Counted from the first letter of the stretch, positions 19,278 through 28,392 are shown. The stretch is DNA of 62,249 nt from Deltaproteobacteria bacterium (GCA_021779095.1 JAJYBI010000004.1:111784-174032); one strand, 5' to 3'. The notes: generated by a model from the letters alone, not told the origin. Numbers and translations: made by a program.

Positions 19278-20384
19278 ATGAGTCTCGTTATCAACACCAA
19301 TGTCACGGCATTGAATGTGGCCAGGAATCTGACGACTGCCTTCAACCGCCTCAGCAAATCATCAGAACGACTGTCTTCGGGCCTTCGTATCAACAGCGCC
19401 GCCGATGACGCCGCGGGTCTGGCTATCCGCGACAGTATGCGCAGCAACATCCGGGCGCGCAACCAGGGAGTGCGCAACGCCAACGACGGCATCTCCCTCG
19501 TCCAGACGGCGGAAGGCGCCCTGAACGAAACCAGCGCCATGCTTATCCGCATGCGCGAGCTGGCAACTCAGTCCGCAAACGGTACGATGAGCGACAACCA
19601 GCGTAACGGTGTACAAAACGAATTTTCCAACCTTATGGATGAAATCGACCGGATCGCCAACGCCACCGAATTCAACGGCACCAAGCTTCTGGACGGCAGT
19701 CTTTCCAGCAGCCCGATGGTTATCGATTTCGGAGGAAACAATACCGCCGACAATCATTATGCCATCAATATCAACGCCGCCACCTCCAGCGGCCTTGGGT
19801 TGGGAAATGGCGGGCCGAAAACAGAGGCCGCGTATGTGGCGCAACACAATTTGGTGCTTGATACAACCGACTTGCTTGGTAATTTTTTTGAGTATTCTGA
19901 AGCGCCGGCTAGCGTTCAAAGCGAGTTTGACCCGCAACAAACGTCTAATGGCTACTGGAACCAAGACAATACGACATATTATGTTTTTGCTACGGACAAG
20001 GCTGGAAGCGTTCACGTATTAACGGGCTATTTTTTGACTTTCCAAAGCGACGTCAATCTCACCGCGACCGGGAGCGCGTCCTCCATCTCCACCCAGGAGC
20101 TGGCCCAGCAGGCCCTGGACAGGATTGATCAGGCCATCCAGACCACCAACACTATCAGGGCCAATCTGGGGGCCACGCAAAACAGCCTGAACTTCAGCAT
20201 CAACTATATCTCAACCCAGGTGGTAAACCTCCAGACGGCGGAGTCCCGCATCTCCGACGTGGATGTGACCTCCGAGATGTCTGAGTTCACCCGGAGCCAG
20301 ATTCTCACCCAGGCGGCGGTCTCCCTCCTGGCCCAGGCCAATACTCTGCCGCAAATGGCCCTTAAGCTGTTAGCGGCAATGTAA
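19278..20384 (+). CDS. Flagellin
   Basis: A 368-residue filament subunit exported through the flagellar type III system. The N-terminal D0/D1 block (MSLVINTNVTALNVARNL, ERLSSGLRINSAADDAAG) and the C-terminal block (SRISDVDVTSEMSEFTR, LLAQANTLPQMALKLLAAM) are typical. The central part, about residues 165-260, is variable and more AT-rich than the ends. ATG 19278 is chosen because of GAGGGGG upstream. It stands alone, away from other flagellar genes, between two copies of a mobile repeat, which suggests an exchangeable or extra flagellin locus. Confidence 0.93.
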   Translation: MSLVINTNVTALNVARNLTTAFNRLSKSSERLSSGLRINSAADDAAGLAIRDSMRSNIRARNQGVRNANDGISLVQTAEGALNETSAMLIRMRELATQSANGTMSDNQRNGVQNEFSNLMDEIDRIANATEFNGTKLLDGSLSSSPMVIDFGGNNTADNHYAININAATSSGLGLGNGGPKTEAAYVAQHNLVLDTTDLLGNFFEYSEAPASVQSEFDPQQTSNGYWNQDNTTYYVFATDKAGSVHVLTGYFLTFQSDVNLTATGSASSISTQELAQQALDRIDQAIQTTNTIRANLGATQNSLNFSINYISTQVVNLQTAESRISDVDVTSEMSEFTRSQILTQAAVSLLAQANTLPQMALKLLAAM

Positions 20385-20440
20385 AAATGACCCACCTCGG
20401 AAATCGAAATTTGTCCCACTCTTCCTGATACCCTTGCCGA
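20382..20440. other. Possible insertion-sequence end remnant
   Basis: The bases following the flagellin stop include AATGACCCACCTCGGAAA and TTTGTCCCACTCTTCC, a style seen at the ends of IS21-like elements. No transposase is present. The assignment rests on resemblance only. Confidence 0.25.
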
Positions 20441-20446
20441 CCTGGA

Positions 20447-20633
20447 GAGGAAGGCATTGGGGTCAAACCTGCAGAGCTGCAAATATGTGTCTAACTCATT
20501 AATATTACGTACAATCAGTTGCTTACATGTACTTTTTTTACAGTTTTGCAGGCTTGACCCCAACGGGGCCATACAATCAGTTGCTTACATGTACTTTTTT
20601 TACAGTTTTGCAGGCTTGACCCCAACGGGGCCA
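20447..20633. repeat. MITE/REP-like repeat copy 2, with a 62-bp tandem duplication
   Basis: 20447-20570 is nearly identical to 18628-18752. The right-hand part is then duplicated in tandem: 20510-20571 and 20572-20633 are perfect 62-base copies beginning TACAATCAGTTGC. The right end lies inside the RelA/SpoT reading frame and truncates it. Confidence 0.85.
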
Positions 20634-21010
20634 CCCGGATCATTGCGCCGTTTATGGTTGAATTTTGCCTTATGGAATGTTTCTCTGAATTTATTTAAGT
20701 CCCTGATGTTTTTGAAAATCAATCTGCATCCGGCAACGTCATCCATTCTTGCTAGCTGCATTCTTGGAAGACGATTAAGTTTATCAAAAATCGTATTTCT
20801 CCTCTTGTGTCTTTGCGCCACCGAGATAGTTGAGCCTTTTGTTCTTGTTCGTAAAATTGCTTGGAATGTGTTCAAAACACTTCGATGAGCGGCACGCCAT
20901 TCTTCTATGACTTTTAGGTCAGCATACGTGGCATTTCCATTTCGAATATTTTCCCCTGCAATGTTAACTCTGGACTTAGAACCACCTGGAAAACTTTTAG
21001 TATTAGTCAT
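20600..21010 (-). pseudogene. Truncated RelA/SpoT-domain protein (small alarmone synthetase-like)
   Basis: Reads as the N-terminal part of a (p)ppGpp synthetase-type or toxSAS protein: SVLNTFQAILRTRTKG, then LARMDDVAGCRLIFKNIRDL, the usual entry to the synthetase fold. The reading frame then enters the repeat at 20633 and stops, so the catalytic second half is missing. The start at 21010 is favoured by GGAG at the right distance; 21061 is also open. Intact relatives can be toxins or phage-sensing proteins (family knowledge), but this copy is probably dead. Confidence 0.6.
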
Positions 21011-21058
21011 TCTGTAACTCCAAAATATTTTGTCCAACGAACGTAGATACTGCTCTGT

Positions 21059-21111
21059 CATCTACCGGTAGATGCTTTCACCCGTTCTGACACTTATCCT
21101 GAAGCATCTAC
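21059..21111. promoter_or_regulatory. Palindrome and inverted repeat upstream of the RelA/SpoT fragment
   Basis: CATCTACCGGTAGATG at 21059-21074 is a perfect 16-bp palindrome. GTAGATGCTT at 21068-21077 also pairs perfectly with AAGCATCTAC at 21102-21111. This may be an operator for the former toxin-like gene, or the end of a mobile unit. Confidence 0.45.
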
Positions 21112-21230
21112 ATGTATATGCTTTTCCAGTTGCGTACTTGCAATGTTTCAGTCCTTCGCAAACGAAATCCGCTCCGGATGTCTATAGTTTTCACCTGCCG
21201 GAGCGAAAGGGCGTATTCTTCCCCCAGCCC

Positions 21231-21257
21231 AAAAAAAGGCCCGCATCGCTGCGGGCC
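21231..21257 (-). terminator. Terminator after nrdJ
   Basis: GGCCCGCA at 21238-21245 pairs with TGCGGGCC at 21250-21257 over a four-base loop. The seven A residues to the left give a U tract on the minus strand. Confidence 0.85.
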
Positions 21258-21276
21258 AAAGTGTTACCACCAACAT

Positions 21277-23502
21277 CTAGGCACATTCACTGTACGCACA
21301 CACCCGGCAGACCATGCATCCGCCTTCGTGCTCGACGATCCCCCCGCACTCGGGGCAGGCGCCGCGTTCCGCAACCTGGTGCTCGATGTCCAGGCTCATC
21401 CCCCGGTCCTCCATGAGCGACTGGATCGCCTTGGCCACGGCGTCGGCGCAGGAGAGCACCTTGTTGTCGCCGAAGCCGGCGGGGCAGTGGCAGGAGATCC
21501 CCAGGAGCTGCTTGACCACCTGGCGGGCCTGGACGCCGCTGCGCCAGGCCAAAGATACCATCCGGCCGATCGCCTCGCTCTGGGAGGCGGCGCAGCCGCC
21601 GGCCTTCCCCATGGTGGTGAACAGCTCGAAGAGCCCCTGCTTGTCCTCGTTGATGGTGATGTAGAGCGGCCCGCAGCCGGTCTGCATCTGGTAGGTCCAC
21701 CCCTTGAGCGCCTTGGGCCGGTCGCGCTTGACGGTGTGCTTCTCCTCCACGATCGGCGCTTCCGCAACCTTCTCCTCCTTCTTGCCGGTGGAGAGGACCT
21801 GCTCGTCGCGGGAACCGTCGCGGTAGATGGTGACCCCCTTGCAGTTCAGCTTGTAGGCGAGGCGGTACACCTTCTCCACGTCCTCGATGGTGGCACTGTT
21901 GGGGAAGTTGACCGTCTTGCTGACGGCGTTGTCCGTGTACTTCTGGAACGCCGCCTGCATCTCGATATGCTCTTCCGGGGTGATGTCGTGGGCGGTGACG
22001 AAGACCCGCCGCACGTCTTCGGGGACCTCGGCGATGTCGTGCACGGTGCCGTGCTCGGCGATCCGCTGCATCAGCTCTTCGGAGTAGAAGCCACGCTCCT
22101 TGGCGATCCGTTCGAAGATCGGGTTGACCTCGACGAGGATGTTCTTGTCCATCACCTGCCGCACGTAGGAGACGGCGAAGAGCGGCTCGACCCCGCTGGA
22201 GGAGTTGGCGATGATGGAGATGGTGCCGGTGGGGGCGATGGTGGTGACGGTGGCGTTGCGGATCTCACCCTCATGCGGCGTGTCGAAGATGGACCCCGTG
22301 AAGTTGGGGAAGGCGCCGCGGACCGTGGCCAGTTCGCGGGAGGCGGCGTGCCCCTCGTCGTTGATGAACCGCATCACCTTTTCGCCCAGGGCGATGGATT
22401 CTTTCGAGCCGTAGGGGATACCCAGGAGGATCAGCATGTCCGCCCAGCCCATGACCCCCAGGCCGATCTTGCGGTTGGCGCGGGTCATCTCGTCGATCTG
22501 GGGGAGCGGATAGTTGTTCACCTCGATGACGTTGTCCAGAAAGTGGACGGCGAGCCCGACCACCTCTTTGAGCCGCCCCCAGTCGATCTGGCCGTCCTTC
22601 ACCATGGTCCCCAGGTTGATGGAGCCCAGGTTGCAGGACTCGTAGGGGAGAAGCGGCTGCTCGCCGCACGGGTTGGTGGACTCGATCTCCCCCACGTGCG
22701 GGGTCGGGTTGTCCTTGTTCAGCCGGTCGAGGAAGATGATCCCCGGCTCGCCGTTGCTCCATGCCTGCTTGACAACCCGGGAAAACACCTTGCGCGCGTT
22801 CAGCGTGCCGGCCTTCTCCTTCGTGCGCGGGTTGATCATGTCGTAGTCCTGGTCCTTTTCCACCGCCTCCATGAACTTCTCCGTGAGGCCGACGGAGATG
22901 TTGAAGTTGTTCAACTGCTTCTGGTCCGCCTTGCACATGATGAAGTCCATGATGTCCGGGTGGTCGACCCGGAGGATACCCATGTTGGCGCCGCGGCGGG
23001 TGCCCCCCTGCTTGATGGTCTCCGTGGCCATGTCGAAGACCTTCATGAAGGAGAGCGGACCACTGGAGATGCCGGTGGTGGTCTTCACCTCGTCGTGGGC
23101 CGGACGCAGGCGCGAGAAGGAGAAGCCGGTGCCGCCGCCGGACTTGTGGATGAGGGCGGTGAACTTGACGGCGTCGAAGATCTCCTCCATGGAGTCGCCC
23201 ACGGGGAGCACGAAACAGGCGGAGAGCTGCCCCAGTTCGCGCCCGGCGTTCATCAGGGTGGGGGAGTTGGGGAGGAACTCGAAGGCGGTCATCATCCCGT
23301 AGAACTGGTCCGCCAGGGCGTCGACCTTGGCCTTCTTGTCGAAGACCCGGTCGGCGGAGGCGATGGTCTCCGCCACGCGCCGGAACATATCCACCGGGGT
23401 TTCCAGCGGTTTTCCGGTCATATCGCGTTTCAGGTAGCGTTTCTCCAGTACGGTGAGGGCGTTCTTCGTCAGTGCCGGTATCGTGCTCGTGTTCTGTTTC
23501 AT
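21277..23502 (-). CDS. nrdJ: Adenosylcobalamin-dependent ribonucleotide reductase (class II)
   Basis: Makes deoxyribonucleotides with an adenosylcobalamin-derived radical and needs no oxygen. The 741 residues include NPCGEQPLLPYESCNLGSIN of the active site, the NSATIEDVEKVYRLAYKL segment of this class, and a C-terminal cysteine-rich tail (CPECGGIVEHEGGC-x2-C) that probably binds zinc. AGGAGG lies 11 bases before the ATG at 23502. Two NrdR-like boxes upstream indicate repression by NrdR. No cobalamin riboswitch was recognised in the leader. Confidence 0.95.
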   Translation of the reverse strand: MKQNTSTIPALTKNALTVLEKRYLKRDMTGKPLETPVDMFRRVAETIASADRVFDKKAKVDALADQFYGMMTAFEFLPNSPTLMNAGRELGQLSACFVLPVGDSMEEIFDAVKFTALIHKSGGGTGFSFSRLRPAHDEVKTTTGISSGPLSFMKVFDMATETIKQGGTRRGANMGILRVDHPDIMDFIMCKADQKQLNNFNISVGLTEKFMEAVEKDQDYDMINPRTKEKAGTLNARKVFSRVVKQAWSNGEPGIIFLDRLNKDNPTPHVGEIESTNPCGEQPLLPYESCNLGSINLGTMVKDGQIDWGRLKEVVGLAVHFLDNVIEVNNYPLPQIDEMTRANRKIGLGVMGWADMLILLGIPYGSKESIALGEKVMRFINDEGHAASRELATVRGAFPNFTGSIFDTPHEGEIRNATVTTIAPTGTISIIANSSSGVEPLFAVSYVRQVMDKNILVEVNPIFERIAKERGFYSEELMQRIAEHGTVHDIAEVPEDVRRVFVTAHDITPEEHIEMQAAFQKYTDNAVSKTVNFPNSATIEDVEKVYRLAYKLNCKGVTIYRDGSRDEQVLSTGKKEEKVAEAPIVEEKHTVKRDRPKALKGWTYQMQTGCGPLYITINEDKQGLFELFTTMGKAGGCAASQSEAIGRMVSLAWRSGVQARQVVKQLLGISCHCPAGFGDNKVLSCADAVAKAIQSLMEDRGMSLDIEHQVAERGACPECGGIVEHEGGCMVCRVCAYSECA

Positions 23503-23561
23503 TCCTGGGCAGACCTCCTATTAAATATCTGATTACACAACGAAAATTTGCACAAAAAGCC

Positions 23562-23607
23562 TTACTATATCTTGTGAAGCCGCCAAAGTAGACCACAACA
23601 TATATGG
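23562..23607 (-). promoter_or_regulatory. Paired NrdR-like boxes upstream of nrdJ
   Basis: TTACTATATCTTGTGA at 23562-23577 and ACCACAACATATATGG at 23592-23607 resemble the 16-base NrdR box ACACWATATATWGTGT. Their centres are 30 bases apart, close to the helical spacing usual for NrdR pairs. A TTGACT -35-like element lies just upstream on the minus strand, so binding would block the promoter. Confidence 0.65.
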
Positions 23608-23769
23608 CGAGTCAAGGCTTTTAAGATTAAAATCCGTCGGGACGGGTGGGGGGGTGGAACTGTCGAAATGCCGGTATGCAAATTGCTACGATGAGATTCT
23701 GAAAGCGGGGCGATCCGTGCTGGATATGCGGTTTTTAATAAGCTGCGGTGCAGGTTGCCGGGGTGGTTC

Positions 23770-24843
23770 ATGATGGAATGTGACGCGTGCAGTAAAGAGA
23801 TGCTGGAGTCGCGGGTCCAGGCGCTGCAGGACCTGATCGAGGTGGCGCGCGCCGTCGTCTCCACCCTCGACCTGGATACCGTCCTGCAGGCGATCCTCTC
23901 CAGCGCCCAGAAGTTCTCCCGGATGCCGGCGGGGAGCATCGCCCTGTACGACGAGACGCTCCAGGAGCTGACCCTCCACGCCCACAGCGGCCTGACCGCA
24001 GACTTCGTCAAGAAGGAGCGGTGGGAGGTGCTCCCCGGCGGGCTCACGGACCGGGTGCTGCGGGAGGGGGAGATCCTGTTCGTGGAGGATACGGAAGAGG
24101 AGGCGTTCTTCCGCAACCCGATCGCCGTGAGCGAGGGGATCAGGTCGCTCATCTGCGTACCGCTGGTGGTGAAGGGGAGCATCCAGGGGATCCTGTACCT
24201 GGACGACTTCGTCCCCCGCCGGTTCGACCGGGAGGATATGACCCTCGTCCCGGTGATGGCCTCCTTCGCGGCCATGGCCATCGTGAACGCCAAACTGCAC
24301 CGGCGGACCAAGGTGATGGCCATCACCGACGAACTGACGGGGCTCCACAACCACCGGTACTTCCGCCAGATCTACCGCCTGGAGTTCGGCCGGGCGAAAC
24401 GGTACCGAAAGCCGCTCTCCCTCATCATGCTGGACGTGGACGACTTCAAGCGATTCAACGACGCCTACGGCCATGCCATCGGCGACCGGGTGCTGGAGAC
24501 CATCGGCGAGATCGTCCTGCAGACGGTGCGGGCGGTGGACTACGCCTTCCGATACGGGGGGGAGGAACTGGTGGTCCTTCTGCCGGAGACGCCGCGGGAC
24601 AACGCACTGCTCGTGGCGGAGCGGCTCCGGGAACGGATCGAGGAGGGGGCCACCGCGTCCCTGACGGGGGTCGTTGACCGGTCGGTGACCGTCAGCGTGG
24701 GGGTCGTCTGCTACCCCGACGACGGAGCCGGTCGCGACGAGCTGTTCAACCGGGTGGACGGGCTTATGTACCAGGCGAAACGGAGCGGCAAGAACCGGGT
24801 CTATCATCTGGGCATGGACTTGCCCGCCCCGGATGGTGTATAA
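23770..24843 (+). CDS. GAF-GGDEF diguanylate cyclase
   Basis: A 357-residue cytoplasmic enzyme predicted to make cyclic di-GMP. A GAF sensor domain occupies about residues 20-175 (LTLHAHSGLTADF, RSLICVPLVVKGSIQGILYL). A GGDEF domain follows from about 185 (DELTGLHNHRYFR). The active site reads GGEEL (263-267), an accepted active variant, and the product-inhibition site RAVD lies five residues upstream. There are no membrane segments. It is followed closely by a lipoprotein gene. Confidence 0.92.
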   Translation: MMECDACSKEMLESRVQALQDLIEVARAVVSTLDLDTVLQAILSSAQKFSRMPAGSIALYDETLQELTLHAHSGLTADFVKKERWEVLPGGLTDRVLREGEILFVEDTEEEAFFRNPIAVSEGIRSLICVPLVVKGSIQGILYLDDFVPRRFDREDMTLVPVMASFAAMAIVNAKLHRRTKVMAITDELTGLHNHRYFRQIYRLEFGRAKRYRKPLSLIMLDVDDFKRFNDAYGHAIGDRVLETIGEIVLQTVRAVDYAFRYGGEELVVLLPETPRDNALLVAERLRERIEEGATASLTGVVDRSVTVSVGVVCYPDDGAGRDELFNRVDGLMYQAKRSGKNRVYHLGMDLPAPDGV

Positions 24844-24851
24844 AGAGGTTC

Positions 24852-26198
24852 ATGAGACATTCCCGACAGACGACGGCACTCCTCCTGGCCGCGGCCATGC
24901 TCCTGGCATCCGGCTGCAGTCTCTTCCAGCGAAGCAAGCTGGTCGGTTATCCCGACACCGTGGGGCTGACCGGTACGACCGATCCGGTGGAACCGCCGAT
25001 GCAGCCGGTGAAGCCGCTGCCGGCCCCGCAGCCGGCAACGCCTCTCCCCCCGCCGGCGGCACCGGTTTCTTCCCCCGTCGGCGAGACGCCGTCCACCCGT
25101 ACCTCCGTCCCGTCCCGTCCGGCGGAGACGGACGACATGCAGGCCGCCCCCGCTCCCCTCCCGCCGCGTACCGTCGCCGCCGGCGAGCCGACGCTCCGCT
25201 ACCGCAATGCGACCCTGTCGGAGGACACCCGCTGGTCGGGCATCGTGCTGGTGGAAGGGGGGGTGACGGTCGCCCCCCAGGCGACGCTCACCATCGATCC
25301 GGGAACGGTCGTGCGGTTCGGCGAGAGCGACGACTCCGACGGGACCCATTCGGTGCTGCTCGTCTTCGGGCGGCTCGTGGTCGCCGGTACGCAGGCGCAG
25401 CCGGTGCTGCTCACCTCCCGCTATGTCGAACCGCGTCCCGCCGATTGGCAGGGGATCGTCATCATGGGGAGCGAAAAGCGGAACAGCATCGAGCATTGCC
25501 GGATCGAGGGTGCGGATGCGGGGATCGACGCCGCCTTCTCCTCGCTGACGGTGAAGAACACCGTCCTGTCCAACTGCCGCGTGGGGGCGCGGTACATGGA
25601 CGCGCTGGTCTCCATCTCCGGCGGCGGTCCCCTGAAGTGCGGTACCGGCATCGATGCCTCGGACAGCGAGCTGGAGATGCGGGAGGGCGAGGTCAAGGGG
25701 AACCGGCAGGGTATCTCCGCGGTCCGGACCTCCCTTTCCGTCGCGTCGGTCATGTTCGCCGGCAACGAGCGGGAGGCGCTTGCGGCGTCCGCGTCGCGGG
25801 TGAAGATCCTCAACTCCGAATTCGAGATGAACGGCGCGGGGCTCCATCTTTCAGATACGCAGGGAACCCTCTCCTACGACCGGTTCGTGGGGAACAGCGA
25901 CTTCGGCGTCTCCCTGCAGAACTGCCGGCTCAAGGTCTCCGGCAACGAGATCTCCAGCAACGGCCGGTCGGGCCTCGTGGTGGACCGGTGCAACTGCGCC
26001 ATCTGGAACAACGCCCTGCTCAACAACGGCACCGACCTGTACAATGCGGGGAGCGGAGACGTGCGGGCCATCGGCAACTGGTGGGGCACCGGCACCCCGG
26101 TGGAGATCGAGAAACGGATCTTCGACCGGCGGCGCGACCCGTCACGGGGGCGGGTCGTCATCACGCCTATTCTCCCGGGGAATCCGCTTTCTCCCTGA
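24852..26198 (+). CDS. Lipoprotein with parallel beta-helix repeats
   Basis: A 448-residue exported protein. The signal ends LLASGC, so Cys22 would be lipidated. A proline-rich linker of about 90 residues leads to a right-handed beta-helix region with repeating short strands and Asn/Gly turns (ISGGGPLKCGTGI, EFEMNGAGLHLSD, NEISSNGRSGLVVD, WNNALLNNGTDLYN, then NWWGT). The fold is typical of pectate-lyase-like and cell-surface polysaccharide-binding proteins. It starts nine bases after the cyclase gene, so cotranscription is likely. Function unknown. Confidence 0.8.
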   Translation: MRHSRQTTALLLAAAMLLASGCSLFQRSKLVGYPDTVGLTGTTDPVEPPMQPVKPLPAPQPATPLPPPAAPVSSPVGETPSTRTSVPSRPAETDDMQAAPAPLPPRTVAAGEPTLRYRNATLSEDTRWSGIVLVEGGVTVAPQATLTIDPGTVVRFGESDDSDGTHSVLLVFGRLVVAGTQAQPVLLTSRYVEPRPADWQGIVIMGSEKRNSIEHCRIEGADAGIDAAFSSLTVKNTVLSNCRVGARYMDALVSISGGGPLKCGTGIDASDSELEMREGEVKGNRQGISAVRTSLSVASVMFAGNEREALAASASRVKILNSEFEMNGAGLHLSDTQGTLSYDRFVGNSDFGVSLQNCRLKVSGNEISSNGRSGLVVDRCNCAIWNNALLNNGTDLYNAGSGDVRAIGNWWGTGTPVEIEKRIFDRRRDPSRGRVVITPILPGNPLSP

Positions 26199-26321
26199 AA
26201 GCTGTTGCCAGATCACCCCATACCGTGCTAGCGTTTCCCGTTTCCGTCGTGCAAAGGGCCGGCCCGTCCGGTTCGGGATGCCGCGGTCGGTACGACTGAA
26301 CCGGCAAGCGAGACCATACCT

Positions 26322-26600
26322 ATGAACAACACAGTACGCCTGATCCTCGGCGGGATGCTGCTGGCCCTGCTCGGCTGCTCCCTTCCCCCCGAGGTCCCCG
26401 TTACCCGGGAAGAGCTGTTCAGGACCGGTGTCTATACCTACTACAAGATCAGTCAGTCACCCGAGAGCGTCCTTGCCGCCCTGAACCGCGACGGCGAGGT
26501 GGTGGTCGATGCCACCCTGAACGGAAAGCCGCTGTACCTGAAGCTGATGGCGCTCGATTCGGGGGTCCAGGCCTATGTCTACGAAAAGGCCCGGGAATGA
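26322..26600 (+). CDS. Small lipoprotein, paralogue A
   Basis: A 92-residue protein with a lipoprotein signal ending LLALLGC. The mature part contains SLPPEVPVTREELFRTG and SPESVLAALNRDGEVVVD. It is clearly related to the next gene, indicating tandem duplication. The interval 26199-26321 shows nothing else. Function unknown. Confidence 0.8.
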   Translation: MNNTVRLILGGMLLALLGCSLPPEVPVTREELFRTGVYTYYKISQSPESVLAALNRDGEVVVDATLNGKPLYLKLMALDSGVQAYVYEKARE

Positions 26601-26683
26601 ACGAACCGTCCGGACGATCGGTCGCCGCCGGCGGCCGGCGTGCCGACGCCTCTGATGATACCGAACCGCAAGGGGGATGAGCC

Positions 26684-26953
26684 GTGAAGATTGCCCGTAT
26701 CGTGGCTGCCGTTCTGATGCTCGCCGCAACGGCAGCCTGTTCCCTGCCGCCGGAAACGCCGGTGAAGAAGGAGCAGCTGTACCTGACGGGGATATATTCG
26801 TATTATACCATCCGCGAGTCGCCCGAGAGCGTCCTCGCTGCGCTGAACAAGGACGGCGAGGTGGTGCTGGAGGCGTTCTACAAGGACCGGCCGATCTACA
26901 TCAAGATCATGGCGCTCACCAACGGGCTGCACGTCTCATTCTACGAACGCTAG
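26684..26953 (+). CDS. Small lipoprotein, paralogue B
   Basis: An 89-residue paralogue of the preceding gene: SLPPETPVKKEQLYLTG and SPESVLAALNKDGEVVLE match nearly residue for residue. The signal ends LAATAAC. The start is a GTG behind AAGGGGGATGAG. No domain is recognised; the pair might be subunits or allelic variants of one envelope component. Confidence 0.8.
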   Translation: MKIARIVAAVLMLAATAACSLPPETPVKKEQLYLTGIYSYYTIRESPESVLAALNKDGEVVLEAFYKDRPIYIKIMALTNGLHVSFYER

Positions 26954-26977
26954 AAACCTCATGAACGAAAGGGTACA

Positions 26978-28294
26978 ATGAAATACTTCGTCCTCGACAC
27001 CAACGTCATCCTGCACGACCCCCAGGCCGTTTTCAAATTCCAGGAACACAGGATCGTCATCCCCATCACCGTCATCGAGGAGATGGACCGGTTCAAGAAG
27101 GACATGAACGAGACCGGCCGCAACGCGCGGCACTTCTCGCGCCTGCTGGACGAGCTGCGCCGGGAGGGGTCCCTGGCCGACGGAATCTCCCTGCCGTCGG
27201 GCGGTTTCTTACGGGTGGTGATCAACGAGGAAGACGTCATGGGGCACCTCCCCCCCGAACTGCGGGAGAGCCGGGCCGACAACCGGATCCTGGCGGTGGC
27301 GCTGGACGTGAAGACGAAGAACGCACCGGCCCCGACGATCCTCGTGACCAAGGACACCAACCTGCGGATCAAGGCGGATGCGGTGGGGCTCACCGCCGAG
27401 GACTACGAGTCGGACAAGGTCGACATCGAGGAGCTGTACACCGGCGCCGTCGAGCTGGAGGTGGACCCGGACATTATCGACCGCTTCCACGGCCAGGGGT
27501 GGGTGGAGTACAAAAACGGCCTGATGGAAAATCAGTACGTCACCTTCCGCGACCAGCAGAACCCCTCCCACAGCACGGTGGGACGGTACAGCCAGCAGGA
27601 CGGCAGGGTCGTGCCGATCCGCCGGGTCGGGAAGGAGGGGGTCTGGAGCATCACCCCCCGCAACCGCGAACAGACGTTCGCCCTGGATGCCCTCCTGGAC
27701 GACCGGATCAAGCTCGTCACCCTCGTGGGGAAGGCGGGCACCGGGAAGACGCTCCTGGCCATCGCCGCCGGCCTGCACAAGACCGCCGAGGAGAACGTGT
27801 ACAACCGGCTCCTGGTCTCCCGTCCCGTCTTCCCCATGGGGCGCGACCTGGGATTCCTGCCGGGGGACATCGAGGAGAAGCTCACCCCCTGGATGCAGCC
27901 GATCTTCGACAACGTGGAACTGCTCCTCTCCGGCCACGAGGCGGAGAAGCGGCACAGCAAGGGGTACAAGGAGCTGATGGCCATGGGGCTCATGGAGATC
28001 GAGCCGCTCACCTACATCCGGGGCCGCTCCATCCCGAACCAGTACATCATCGTGGACGAGGCCCAGAACCTCACCCCCCACGAGATCAAGACCATCGTCA
28101 CCCGGGCGGGAGAGGGGACCAAGGTGGTCCTCACCGGCGATCCGTACCAGATCGACAACCCGTACGTGGACTCCTCCAGCAACGGGCTCACCTACGTGGT
28201 GGAGAAGCTGAAGGCCCAGCCGATCGCCGCCCACGTGACCCTCTCCAGGGGGGAACGGTCGGAGCTGGCCGAACTGGCGGCGAATCTGCTGTAG
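26978..28294 (+). CDS. PIN-PhoH family protein (PhoH2 type)
   Basis: A 438-residue fusion of an N-terminal PIN RNase domain (MKYFVLDTNVILHDP, acidic residues at DTN, EEMDRFKK and ADNRILAVA) and a C-terminal PhoH ATPase. The Walker A motif is GKAGTGKT near residue 256 and Walker B is QYIIVDEAQNLTPHE. PhoH2 proteins unwind and cleave RNA (family knowledge). The gene ends in a run of GC-rich hairpins. Confidence 0.93.
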   Translation: MKYFVLDTNVILHDPQAVFKFQEHRIVIPITVIEEMDRFKKDMNETGRNARHFSRLLDELRREGSLADGISLPSGGFLRVVINEEDVMGHLPPELRESRADNRILAVALDVKTKNAPAPTILVTKDTNLRIKADAVGLTAEDYESDKVDIEELYTGAVELEVDPDIIDRFHGQGWVEYKNGLMENQYVTFRDQQNPSHSTVGRYSQQDGRVVPIRRVGKEGVWSITPRNREQTFALDALLDDRIKLVTLVGKAGTGKTLLAIAAGLHKTAEENVYNRLLVSRPVFPMGRDLGFLPGDIEEKLTPWMQPIFDNVELLLSGHEAEKRHSKGYKELMAMGLMEIEPLTYIRGRSIPNQYIIVDEAQNLTPHEIKTIVTRAGEGTKVVLTGDPYQIDNPYVDSSSNGLTYVVEKLKAQPIAAHVTLSRGERSELAELAANLL

Positions 28295-28301
28295 TTTTTT
28301 C

Positions 28302-28392
28302 CCTCCCCCTTCAAGGGGGAGGCCAGGAGGGGGATGGGGCATCGACCTGCAAAACCCATCCCCACCCCGACCCTCCCCTCGAAGGGGAGGGG
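28302..28392. repeat. GC-rich hairpin repeats between phoH2 and tsaD
   Basis: CCTCCCCC at 28302-28309 pairs with GGGGGAGG at 28315-28322. A second palindrome, CTCCCCTCGAAGGGGAG, lies near 28374. Similar sequence occurs at 30461-30545. They could act as terminators and are of a kind repeated in many bacterial genomes. Confidence 0.6.

Noticed and set aside
21112..23532. 806-codon open frame opposite nrdJ
   Set aside because: Antisense shadow of a clear class II reductase gene; no domain and skewed composition.
23503..23769. Cobalamin riboswitch before nrdJ
   Set aside because: No B12-box-like core was found; NrdR-like boxes explain the region better.
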